From assembly GCF_900106775.1 (NCBI RefSeq), contig NZ_FNNQ01000005.1, forward strand, positions 1 through 64,000: DNA of 64,000 bases, written 5' to 3'. The notes beneath the pieces were generated by a model. That model had not been told where the DNA came from. It made no database searches and worked only from the letters and a program-made list of their open reading frames with translations. Both the position numbers and the translations under genes were made by a program. Origin of the DNA: Marininema mesophilum. Lineage in GTDB: Bacteria; Bacillota; Bacilli; Thermoactinomycetales; DSM-45169. This document shows, one piece after another, positions 7,479 to 14,454 of this stretch. How positions within the stretch are numbered: position 1 is the first letter of the stretch; each line of letters begins with the position of its first letter.

Positions 7479-7970
7479 CTTTAAAATACGCGCCCTTCTG
7501 TGCGCCTAATTAATTGGATGATTTTTGTACTCGGGAGTTACTCTCTTAATTTGAATAACATTGCCCTTTCCATTACCTCAATAGAATTGGGGCTTACCCC
7601 TTTAAGCTTTTTTACATCCATAAAAATAGAGTAGCGGGATCTAACCTCGCTACTCTTTCAATATCGACGATAAATATAAGGTTGAGAGAGCACCGCCATG
7701 GGACTCCTATACGAAGTATAAACGTCAAGATAACTGATCGCAAAAAGTGTAACATCTGTAACATTTGTAACATCTGTATTCTCAGTTTCACTCACTTATA
7801 TTGTGTCAAACTTTGTTCTATTCCAACTGGGGCACTAAACACTTAAATATTTTTACTGTTCCTATTTCTTGATCAAGATCGGAGGCTAACCGCCGAAGGG
7901 AGTCGGCTAATTTTTAGCTGACTCAATATCACCTGTTTCTAATAAGATGGTACACGGCTGTCTAGGGTCT
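7479..7970. other. Gene-free stretch with small hairpins and a 9-bp triplet repeat
   Basis: It contains a terminator-like hairpin at 7628-7656 (AGAGTAGCG/CGCTACTCT), three tandem copies of GTAACATCT-like 9-mers at 7749-7775, and a hairpin GAGTCGGCTA/TAGCTGACTC near 7900. No coding region is convincing on either strand. Confidence 0.6.
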
Positions 7971-8399
7971 TCAATAGTAATCTGAGGGCAATGGATCATT
8001 CCATACCTTAGCCGTTACATATCCAGTATAGTAGTAACTGGCGTATTTATCTCTAATGTCTATATAATAGGTTCCGGCTTTCATATTCCAAAAATACGCA
8101 TCTATACTTAAATTTTTCCAAGAAGTGCAATTACCGCTGGAGGAGCTGCATAGTCTTACATCCAAAGAAGATGGGCTACCGTCGCTTTTCTCTCCTGTAC
8201 TTTTATTTACTTTCTTTACATCAAATGTATCCACTGTTACATCATCGTTATTAATGGTTTGAATCGTTTGTTCGTATTTTCCGTCTTCTGTTTTGAAATA
8301 TTTCGGGTCGTAGTCTTTATCCGCATAGGCTGGTACTGCATTCACAACTATGAAAGTAAACAGAGCCATAAATAGAATTGCTATTTTTCTTACATTCAT
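7971..8399 (-). CDS. Secreted protein, triplicated family (copy 1)
   Basis: 142 aa with a Sec signal peptide (MNVRKIAILFMALFTF, cleavage after VPAYA). The mature part of about 116 aa has a conserved core: YFKTEDGKY, SSLDVRLCSSSSGNCTSWKN (two cysteines, likely a disulfide) and AGTYYIDIRDKYASYYYTGY. The last pattern resembles beta-sandwich PPC-type domains, but I do not recognise the family. SD AGGTGGG lies 6 bases before the ATG. This is the most diverged of the three copies and has an extra C-terminal tail ending PLPSDYY. A secreted effector, cell-wall or toxin accessory role is open. Confidence 0.75.
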   Translation of the reverse strand: MNVRKIAILFMALFTFIVVNAVPAYADKDYDPKYFKTEDGKYEQTIQTINNDDVTVDTFDVKKVNKSTGEKSDGSPSSLDVRLCSSSSGNCTSWKNLSIDAYFWNMKAGTYYIDIRDKYASYYYTGYVTAKVWNDPLPSDYY

Positions 8400-8582
8400 A
8401 AAAATCCCACCTTTTCTTAATTTCAGTTCTCACTACTAAACTTTTTTCCAATTAATTTTAAAACAAGGCAGCTTTACGAACTTTATTAGCCCGATCGATA
8501 TACTCTTTATGTGCAAAAACACCCACTATATGGTCATAATTTTTAGATTCTTGGTCAGATAACATACATCTATTCGAAATCG

Positions 8583-8615
8583 GCTAGGTGGGCATCCTTG
8601 AAGTCTCCACCTAGC
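8583..8615 (-). terminator. Terminator between copies 1 and 2 of the secreted family
   Basis: GCTAGGTGG pairs with CCACCTAGC. The same hairpin follows copy 3 at 9547-9578. Confidence 0.65.
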
Positions 8616-8628
8616 AATACCCTTTAAT

Positions 8629-9033
8629 CTAGTATACAAAAACATTTACATAACCATAGTAGTAGTAACTGGCGTATTTATCTCTGATGTCTGCATAATA
8701 GGTTCCGGCTTTCATATCAGTAAAATCCACTGCCATACTTAAATTTTTCCAAGAAGTGCAATTACCGCTGGAGGAGCTGCATAGTCTTACATTCAAAGAA
8801 GATGAGCTACCGTTGCTTTTCTCTCCTGTGCTTTTCTTTACTTTCTTTATATCAAATGCATACACTCGTACATTTTTATCGGAACTAGTGGTTTTAAACG
8901 TATGATCGTATTTTCCGTCTTCTGTTTTGAAATAATTATTGCCGTAGTCTGTATCCGCATAGGCTGGTACTGCACTCACAACCATGAAAGTAAACAGAGC
9001 CACAAATAGAATTGCCATTTTTCTTACATTCAT
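8629..9033 (-). CDS. Secreted protein, triplicated family (copy 2)
   Basis: 134 aa from the ATG at 9031-9033, chosen because AAGGTGGG lies 7 bases upstream; a GTG four codons earlier is inside the SD. The signal peptide is MNVRKMAILFVALFTF with cleavage after VPAYA. It is nearly identical to copy 3 in the signal peptide and in the core with RLCSSSSGNCTSWKNLS and KAGTYYADIRDKYASYYYYG. Most differences lie in the segment after the first strand (residues about 27-60), hinting at diversification of one surface. Confidence 0.78.
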   Translation of the reverse strand: MNVRKMAILFVALFTFMVVSAVPAYADTDYGNNYFKTEDGKYDHTFKTTSSDKNVRVYAFDIKKVKKSTGEKSNGSSSSLNVRLCSSSSGNCTSWKNLSMAVDFTDMKAGTYYADIRDKYASYYYYGYVNVFVY

Positions 9034-9384
9034 CAAAAATCCCACCTTTTCTTAATTTTGGTTCTTACTACTTTACAGGTATCTGCATATTATTTCAATA
9101 TTTGAATATAGTCAATTTACTGAACTTGTCGAATTAACTTATATTAACAAGAAATACGTCTAATAGCTCCCAATTACTTCTTTATCCAAGTTTTTTAAGG
9201 GTAATGAAACTTGTTATCCTTTAAAAAGGACGCAAGAAAATACTTAACATGAACAATCAAGTATGAAATCACCCCCGGCCGAAATATGTCTTAGCGTACA
9301 ATTTTCCCGAAATGGTCCGGTGACCCCAGAGACAAGAACAGGCATTGAAGGATGTATATCGTCTAAACTTTTGTCCCTTTTTAG

Positions 9385-9481
9385 CCATCAGAAAAATCCC
9401 CTTCCGATAAACAATGATTTTTGTCCATCTGTTAAGATAGACTTTTTTTCACTGTCTACCTTCTGGGGATTTTTCTAATGG
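9385..9481. repeat. 97-bp MITE-like inverted repeat
   Basis: Terminal arms of 17 bp (9385-9401 and 9465-9481) match with one mismatch (CCATCAGAAAAATCCCC and its complement). The interior holds a smaller hairpin with a T run. It lies exactly between the two duplicated units. Confidence 0.5.
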
Positions 9482-9487
9482 AAACTG

Positions 9488-10024
9488 CACTATATGGTCA
9501 TAATTTTTAGATTCTTGGTCAGATAACATACATCTACTCGATATCGGCTAGGTGGGCATCCTTGAAGTCTCCACCTAGTGATACCCTCTAATCTAGAATA
9601 AAAAACCCGATACATAACCAGAGTAGTAGTAACTGGCGTATTTATCTCTGATGTCTACATAATAGGTTCCGACTTTCATATCAGTAAAATCCACTGCTCC
9701 AGTGCTTAAATTTTTCCAAGAAGTGCAATTACCGCTGGAGGAGCTGCATAGTCTTACATTCAAAGAAGATGGGCTACCGTTGCTTTTCGTTCCTGTGCTT
9801 TTCTTTACTTTCTTTATCTCAGATACATCTACTCCTACATTTTTATAGGAATTAGTGGTTTTAAACGTATGTTCGTATTTTCCGTCTTCTGTTTTGAAAT
9901 ATTTCCAGCCGAAAAAGTTATCCGCATAGGCTGGTACTGCACTCACAACCATGAAAGTAAACAGAGCCACAAATAGAATTGCCATTTTTCTTACATTCAT
10001 CAAAAATCCCACCTTTTCTTAATT
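9488..10024 (-). repeat. Duplicated unit, copy B (secreted gene 3 plus its downstream region)
   Basis: Same sequence order as 8524-9056, including the hairpin at 9547-9578. Confidence 0.75.
9593..10000 (-). CDS. Secreted protein, triplicated family (copy 3)
   Basis: 135 aa from the ATG at 9998-10000, with the same AAGGTGGG SD as copy 2. It has the same signal peptide, the same cysteine pair in RLCSSSSGNCTSWKNLS, and the GTYYVDIRDKYASYYYSGY core. Relative to copy 2 it differs mainly after YFKTEDGKYEHTFKTTNS and at the extreme C-terminus (SGFLF). All three copies are on the minus strand with separate terminators, so each is probably its own transcription unit. Confidence 0.78.
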   Translation of the reverse strand: MNVRKMAILFVALFTFMVVSAVPAYADNFFGWKYFKTEDGKYEHTFKTTNSYKNVGVDVSEIKKVKKSTGTKSNGSPSSLNVRLCSSSSGNCTSWKNLSTGAVDFTDMKVGTYYVDIRDKYASYYYSGYVSGFLF

Positions 10025-10149
10025 TTGGTTCTCAATACACATGAATTATAATAGCATTGTTAATAAAAGTCAAATAATTCTAATATTTTAAATAGCAAGT
10101 GCCCTGTCACTAACCCTGCCGATTTCCTTCGTGACTTTGCCTGGCAATC

Positions 10150-10190
10150 AAAACAGGAGTAGCAGGATTCAATCCCGCTACTCCTGTTTT
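10150..10190 (-). terminator. Terminator-like hairpin
   Basis: AAAACAGGAGTAGC pairs with GCTACTCCTGTTTT. It lies downstream of the toxin-tip and immunity remnants. The arms resemble the hairpin at 7628-7656. Confidence 0.7.
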
Positions 10191-10303
10191 ACTCATCTAC
10201 ATTGTGTAAAACTCGTGTGTCGAGCAAGGATACCATAGACATTGTTACATCAAGTACGTTGGCAAGGTTTCTGTAGTTGTTCTTATCCCAAAATAGGCCA
10301 GTG

Positions 10304-10366
10304 TTACCAAAAATACCCTCCCTCTTCGTACTTATGTATCATCTTTAACACTTCATCTCTGCTCAC
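10304..10366 (-). pseudogene. Truncated start of a probable immunity gene
   Basis: A GTG at 10364-10366 with GGAGTGGG upstream starts a frame reading SRDEVLKMIHKYEEGGYFW before a stop. It directly follows the toxin-tip fragment, where an immunity gene is expected, and is far too short to be functional. Confidence 0.4.
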
Positions 10367-10379
10367 TTATACCCACTCC

Positions 10380-10600
10380 TCAATCGCCAATTTCTTTAGC
10401 TCTACGTTTCCAATATTGTTTTCTAAAGTTATTATACTGTTTATCTAATATGGGGTTGGTTCTAAAACTTCTTCCATCCTCTACTAGTCCATGCAGTGCC
10501 TTCTGATAATTATCATGTACGTTATAATAAATTTCCACCATAGGTCCTGGCTCTTTTTGTATTACATGGTGTAATTCAACTGTTAGACAACCCCAGTGAT
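10380..10600 (-). pseudogene. C-terminal nuclease tip of a polymorphic toxin (LHH/HNH-like), remnant
   Basis: A minus-strand frame without a start encodes ELHHVIQKEPGPMVEIYY, later KALHGLVEDG, and ends YWKRRAKEIGD. The Leu-His-His motif and spacing match LHH-type HNH nucleases at the C-termini of secreted polymorphic toxins. No delivery domains are present upstream, so only a detached tip remains. It sits immediately upstream of a cut-off frame in the immunity-gene position. Confidence 0.5.
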
Positions 10601-10693
10601 AGCAAGGGGGGCGGGTGGAAGGCGAATGTAGCTAAATCTGTTTGAACAACATTCACTATTAATCGGATGATATCCCCATCCATCCTCCTTTCT

Positions 10694-10727
10694 ACAGAAA
10701 AAGGGCCTTATTTAAGGCCCTTTCTGT
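10694..10727 (-). terminator. Terminator of ETX/MTX2-like toxin gene
   Basis: ACAGAAAAAGGGCCTTA pairs with TAAGGCCCTTTCTGT. Confidence 0.8.
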
Positions 10728-10742
10728 TGAGAAAATATTGAA

Positions 10743-11630
10743 TCACTTTTTACCCTCTTCTGCTGGAACGCTATATTTTTTCGTTTCTACTTTGCCAGTA
10801 TCTAGATCCTCAAGTTTTGTATCCACTAAATATTTCGTACCATAATCTGCTTCCCAGGTTCCTTTTCCCTTGAAAAGTAGTTTCTTATTTTGATCATCGA
10901 ATGACAATTGTGGGGGCATTTGATACCCTTTACTCACAGCATCTTTAAATAAATCATATACGGGCATTTCGTCAAAACCAGCTTCAATAGTATTACCGTA
11001 TTGTACGTTACCGCCTATCGTCGCATCTAGGCTTGCTTCCCCAGTTCCTTTTACACGTTGTAAATTCACTTTCACAATCGCTTTTTTACGAGGTGGGACC
11101 TTGATGTTTTGGGCTGGAGAATTATAAGTTGTCCACTTTGCATAGGTTTGCGTTTCAGATTTGCTGAAGCTATACTCGCCGTTCGCATTGAAGCCTAGTC
11201 CTAAAGCTTTCGAAAGTTGCGCGGTAATGTCCAATCCCCCTCCAACTTTCCATCCCTCAGTAACTGTCGAGGAAAAGGTGTCCTGATATTGTTGTGAAAA
11301 CGCATCCGAGTTTAAATTCTGCGTAACTTTAGAGTCGGAGTTGCTCAATTCAGCATCTCCCATAAACAGGAGGTCCTGATTCGTTTCCTTAGGTTCCCCA
11401 ATAAACTTTACATTGGAAGTTTCCACTTTCAATGAATCAGTCTTAGTATAGTACGTACTTTCGCATTTGTCAGTAGCTTTACAGAAGGCCTCCTTCACTG
11501 CAGCATCAAAATCGAAAAACGTAGGCTCTGCTGCAAAGGCTTTTGAGCTCATCGATCCAGTAAGCCCACCGCTAACAATGAGTATAAAGGCAATCAAAAC
11601 CTTAAACAATCTCGTTCTAGAATGCTTCAT
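10743..11630 (-). CDS. ETX/MTX2 family (aerolysin-like) pore-forming toxin
   Basis: 295 aa. Sec signal peptide with hydrophobic LIAFILIVSG and cleavage near SSKAFAAEP. The central region carries the family pattern: an N-terminal FDFDAAV helix, the NQDLLFMGDAELSNSDS strand, Ser/Thr-rich strands (QQYQDTFSSTVTEGWKVGGG), then TQTYAKWTTYNSPAQNIKVP followed by a KAIVKVNLQRVKGTGE strand, as in epsilon toxin and Mtx2. Such proteins are secreted monomers that oligomerise into beta-barrel pores in animal cell membranes; the target here is unknown. SD GGGAGAGG lies 7 bases before the ATG. Single gene. A frameshifted paralogue lies at 1242-2113. Confidence 0.85.
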   Translation of the reverse strand: MKHSRTRLFKVLIAFILIVSGGLTGSMSSKAFAAEPTFFDFDAAVKEAFCKATDKCESTYYTKTDSLKVETSNVKFIGEPKETNQDLLFMGDAELSNSDSKVTQNLNSDAFSQQYQDTFSSTVTEGWKVGGGLDITAQLSKALGLGFNANGEYSFSKSETQTYAKWTTYNSPAQNIKVPPRKKAIVKVNLQRVKGTGEASLDATIGGNVQYGNTIEAGFDEMPVYDLFKDAVSKGYQMPPQLSFDDQNKKLLFKGKGTWEADYGTKYLVDTKLEDLDTGKVETKKYSVPAEEGKK

Positions 11631-11742
11631 GAATTGACCTCTCCCTTTTTTGTTAATGGTTAAATCTCCTACAACTTATATTTATACACCATTATTACTA
11701 CTGGTCAAGTATAAATATATTTTAATGTATATATAAATATAT

Positions 11743-11797
11743 TTATACTGCATTTATTTAATTGTTTTTTATGTAAAATTAAATAAATGCAGTATAA
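11743..11797. promoter_or_regulatory. 21-bp perfect inverted repeat upstream of toxin gene
   Basis: 11743-11763 is the exact complement of 11777-11797 around a 13-base T-rich centre. It lies about 115 bases before the toxin start in an AT-rich region, so it could be an operator, or a terminator of an upstream transcript. Confidence 0.45.
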
Positions 11798-12177
11798 TAA
11801 CACATTTTAAATTTTTATCGAGTGTATACTTTGTTTATTCAATGGGTAAGTAGCTTAATTTTTATGTATTATTGAACAGTACTGCGATTAGTAAGTATTT
11901 GGTAAGAATAGGATTATTTATTATTCTTTATCTGGAAGGGTCCATATTGCTTGTAAATTTACTTCTCATGCTATTTTATAGCGCGACAGAAGGAGTTTAA
12001 GGGATTATTTACCTTTCATCCCTTCTATCTGCCAATTGCACGATTGCCAACATAGGTACTTAGCACCATTTTAACCTCTTAGCAAAAAAAGCCACCCGAA
12101 GGCAGCAATGAATCTTCGATAAAATAAGGGCACGGGAGAGAGCGCACCCAAGGGAGAGGTAATAGATTCCCTCACTA
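11798..12177. other. AT-rich gene-free stretch
   Basis: No coding frame with an SD is visible on either strand. It separates the toxin promoter region from the small phage-type gene cluster. Confidence 0.5.
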
Positions 12178-12555
12178 TTAGTTGGCATTCGGGAGACAAA
12201 ATAAGCTCGTTTGAGATCGATGCGCTACTTTTTCATCCGCACGAGTCAACATTTTATTAATAGTCCCCTTGCTGACCCCTAGAAACGAAGCAATTTGTTC
12301 ACGAGAAAGGCATCTACCCCGCGCCATCAGATACACATCCCTCTCCAGATCGGTCAGTCCAGATAGCCCCTCCTTAATCCGCTCTTTATCCGACCACGTG
12401 AGGCGGCTACTACTTAGTCGATCCGCTTCATCTAAACTAGCCACCAAGGAAATCAAGCCCGCCCACTCCCTTTTCATCTGGTTCCATTGGTAATGGTGAA
12501 TATTTCTCAATTGGTTAAGGGATAGCGGAATATCGGGTATTTCAAGCTGGATCAC
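12178..12555 (-). CDS. Phage-type sigma-70 region-4-like HTH regulator
   Basis: 125 aa from the GTG at 12553-12555, preceded by AGAGGGGGAT; the longer frame start overlaps the upstream gene and lacks an SD. The C-terminal half has LTDLERDVYLMARGRCLSRE then QIASFLGVSKGTINKMLTRA, a clear HTH like that of sigma-like positive control factors in phages (Xpf of PBSX is one example). The N-terminal half is of no known type. It ends a chain of overlapping tiny genes at the right edge of the sigK element, and probably belongs to the original prophage or element backbone. Confidence 0.65.
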   Translation of the reverse strand: MIQLEIPDIPLSLNQLRNIHHYQWNQMKREWAGLISLVASLDEADRLSSSRLTWSDKERIKEGLSGLTDLERDVYLMARGRCLSREQIASFLGVSKGTINKMLTRADEKVAHRSQTSLFCLPNAN

Positions 12556-12616
12556 GGCGATCCCCCTCTCTGTGAATTTCTGCAATGGCTTCTACCACTC
12601 GCCACTTCTCATTCAT
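12542..12616 (-). CDS. Tiny phage-type gene (24 aa)
   Basis: The ATG overlaps the end of the preceding small gene and has AAGGAGGGGGA upstream. It encodes NEKWRVVEAIAEIHREGD plus a short tail and overlaps the HTH gene start. Strong SD signals and overlapping stops/starts support translation; function is unknown. Confidence 0.45.
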   Translation of the reverse strand: MNEKWRVVEAIAEIHREGDRRDPA

Positions 12617-12668
12617 CCATCCCCCTCCTTCGCAGTATTTGCTCACAAATCGCATCATAGAGTTTCAT
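12609..12668 (-). CDS. Tiny phage-type gene (19 aa)
   Basis: ATG overlaps the upstream stop (ATGA). It encodes MKLYDAICEQILRRRGMDE. It might mainly serve translational coupling between its neighbours. Confidence 0.35.
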   Translation of the reverse strand: MKLYDAICEQILRRRGMDE

Positions 12669-12766
12669 GCCTTTTCTCTGTCTTCCGGCTTTATTAGCGG
12701 GTTGTCCAAGTAAACCGCGCCCTTCACTGCCCGCGCCAATAGTTGGTTGTACTCACCGTCCGTCAT
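12665..12766 (-). CDS. Tiny phage-type gene (33 aa)
   Basis: The ATG at 12764-12766 has GGAGG at 7 bases. The product reads MTDGEYNQLLARAVKGAVYL then a short charged tail. It is the first of four overlapping minus-strand genes that start just inside the candidate attR. Confidence 0.5.
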   Translation of the reverse strand: MTDGEYNQLLARAVKGAVYLDNPLIKPEDREKA

Positions 12767-12785
12767 CGCCAGCCCTCCTCATATT

Positions 12786-12846
12786 ATTGAGAAGAGGGCG
12801 TTGATTAAGTTGTTTCATGAGTTTTATCGGGTAGGGTCTTAAATGT
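12786..12846 (+). repeat. Candidate attR: displaced sigK 3' end (copy 2)
   Basis: Encodes the last 16 codons of sigK plus stop in a frame that is otherwise absent. 38 bp (12795-12832) are identical to 4445-4482. Every flanking difference is synonymous. It is followed by a proper terminator at 12893-12920, which may be the ancestral sigK terminator. Confidence 0.75.
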
Positions 12847-12892
12847 TCGTCAGTCTATTCCTGGAGTACCACTCCTGCTCATATAGACCATT

Positions 12893-12920
12893 AACCCGCC
12901 CTCGATGAGAGCGGGTTTTA
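12893..12920 (+). terminator. Terminator after displaced sigK end
   Basis: AACCCGC pairs with GCGGGTT followed by TT, about 50 bases after the displaced stop codon. Confidence 0.65.
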
Positions 12921-12949
12921 CACGATAATACTTCTACGCCAGAGGCCGT

Positions 12950-13130
12950 TGGAGTTGAAATGTAGTCATGGATTTACCAGTTGCACAGTTGGCGCGGCTA
13001 GCCCTTGATGTAACAGTTACAAGGGCGACGGCAAATACTTAACTAAGTATCGGAAATAGCAGTTGAATACACCAGGAGACATCATAATGTCTGGTTACGT
13101 TATAAGGCCTAAAAACTAGTGCCCTTGTTT
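12950..13130. ncRNA. Possible structured RNA or repeat element (several hairpins)
   Basis: Within 130 bases there are three compact hairpins: GCCCTT..GTAAC A GTTAC..AAGGGC (13001-13026), ATACTTA AC TAAGTAT (13035-13050) and AGACAT CATA ATGTCT (13077-13092). No open reading frame runs through. I know no family with this exact pattern. Confidence 0.3.
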
Positions 13131-13147
13131 GAGGTTACGAATTATTT

Positions 13148-13933
13148 TTAATATGAAGAAAACATCGATGGGAACTGCTTTACAATGCCGTCAGCAAACG
13201 CATCTGCCATCTCTAAAGCTTGTTCTTCAATCGTTTCATAATTTGCGATGTCGGATGTGTAATCTTTTCTCAACCTAAAAACCGCTTCAGATTTTGTCAG
13301 TCTCAGGTGGGTATAAAGCATATGTCTTAAGTCTTCTTTTGGCCAATAAGGGTTAATGCTATTAAGGAAGATAGCAATCTCATCTGCATTTGCATACCAA
13401 CGTTTTTCTTCACTTTCAGCCGTTTTTGTATCTCCGGCCTTAGCTGCTTTGACTAATTGTGCTGCTATCACTAAATGTTCAGTAAACAAATCAACGAACT
13501 TATGGTAAATTGCACTTCCATAGTAGGCATTGAAAACAGTACCTAGATCTGAAGGGTTACGAAGCAGACGTTTTGTTACAAGGTCTACATCTTTAAGATT
13601 ATCTACCATACTAATAATCGTCATCCGTGTCCATTCAACGTGTTGTACCCATAATTTACGAAGCAGGTTTCTCAAATCAACTTCTGCTTTAGTTATGCAT
13701 GGATGATGATATGAATAAGGGTAGTAAGAAGTAGGGTGATTACCCGAAACAGTCATCTGTTGTCTACTAAGGGGGATATTAATAATCTGACCCACAAAAA
13801 GATTGTACAGATTTACTCCTGGATTAACCTGCATAATAGCGTCATAGGTTGTGTTGAATCTTTCCGCTAACATCAAGTAATTATCACCTGATTGTATCCT
13901 ATAAGAAAATACCTTCAGTGGATATTGGTACAT
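13148..13933 (-). CDS. LysM-domain protein with conserved helical C-terminal domain
   Basis: 261 aa. A single LysM domain occupies residues about 10-54 (YRIQSGDNYLMLAERFN ... LYNLFVGQIINIP), which binds peptidoglycan-type glycans. The C-terminal 180 residues form a helical domain (LRKLWVQHVEWTRMTIISM, YWPKEDLRHMLYTHLRLT, EDQALKMAD-like EEQALEMADAFADGIVKQF) that recurs in Bacillales proteins often mislabelled acetylglutamate kinase. No signal peptide is seen, so a spore-associated or cytoplasmic-to-wall role is possible. SD AAAAGGAG lies 8 bases before the ATG. Single gene. Confidence 0.8.
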   Translation of the reverse strand: MYQYPLKVFSYRIQSGDNYLMLAERFNTTYDAIMQVNPGVNLYNLFVGQIINIPLSRQQMTVSGNHPTSYYPYSYHHPCITKAEVDLRNLLRKLWVQHVEWTRMTIISMVDNLKDVDLVTKRLLRNPSDLGTVFNAYYGSAIYHKFVDLFTEHLVIAAQLVKAAKAGDTKTAESEEKRWYANADEIAIFLNSINPYWPKEDLRHMLYTHLRLTKSEAVFRLRKDYTSDIANYETIEEQALEMADAFADGIVKQFPSMFSSY

Positions 13934-14040
13934 AGTTGCAACTCCTTTTCAGATTGTTTATTCCCATCATATGTATAGGCAGTAAGATGGTATTACTGAT
14001 CCGTCCTAAGCACCAAAGGTATCATTTTACGATAACAAAC

Positions 14041-14075
14041 AAAGACCACCCAATGAGATGGGTGGTCTTTGTTTT
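14041..14075. terminator. Orphan bidirectional hairpin
   Basis: AAAGACCACCC pairs with GGGTGGTCTTT, with T runs on both strands. It lies between two divergent genes, so it does not terminate either. Confidence 0.6.
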
Positions 14076-14454
14076 ATGCTCCTACAAAGTGTCGGATAAA
14101 AAATGACTCAGACCATTCTGATTTAAGAAAGTTGTTTATTATTCATTCACTTTTCTCTTTGATAAAAGCTACTGTATGACACAAAAACTAAAACCCTTGC
14201 TAATAAAACCTTGAATTAATTTCCTATAAACAAAATATTTTTTAATTAGACATATTTTTTATTATATCTACTTAACTTATCTACCATCTAATGAATACCT
14301 CCCCACAAAAGCCACGTAAATGGAAATAGAATACTACTACAGCAAAATAAGTTTGAATCTAAATTTGAAATAATAAGAAATCAACTATTCCCAAAATCAG
14401 TAATTCTAGTGTAGAATAAGGTCGAATAACTACTATTTGTGGAGGGGTGTCGTT
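14076..14454. other. Promoter region of the HTH-TPR regulator
   Basis: AT-rich, no gene. No palindromic operator could be picked with confidence. Confidence 0.4.

Larger units (their letters stand above)
8524..9056 (-). repeat. Duplicated unit, copy A (secreted gene 2 plus its downstream region)
   Basis: Begins CACTATATGGTCATAATTTT and runs through the terminator, the gene and its SD region. It is matched by 9488-10024. Copy 1 of the gene lacks this downstream segment, so this is a later segmental duplication. Confidence 0.75.
4483..12785. mobile_element. Degenerate integrated element at the 3' end of sigK (about 8.3 kb)
   Basis: Bounded by the duplicated sigK end (4436-4497 and 12786-12846). 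Content is accessory: secreted aerolysin-like toxins, triplicated secreted proteins, toxin-tip and immunity fragments, transporter, pilin and intron remnants, and small overlapping phage-type genes beside the right boundary. Base composition is visibly more AT-rich than the flanking core genes. No intact integrase or serine recombinase was found, so it is either decayed or mobilised in trans. Confidence 0.65.

Noticed and set aside
7749..7775. Tandem 9-bp repeats considered as CRISPR or iteron
   Set aside because: Only three short copies, no spacers, and no replication or Cas gene nearby.
4483..12785. Search for an intact integrase or serine recombinase within the sigK element
   Set aside because: No frame with recombinase motifs was found on either strand; the only candidate is the unassigned protein tail at 4534-4791.
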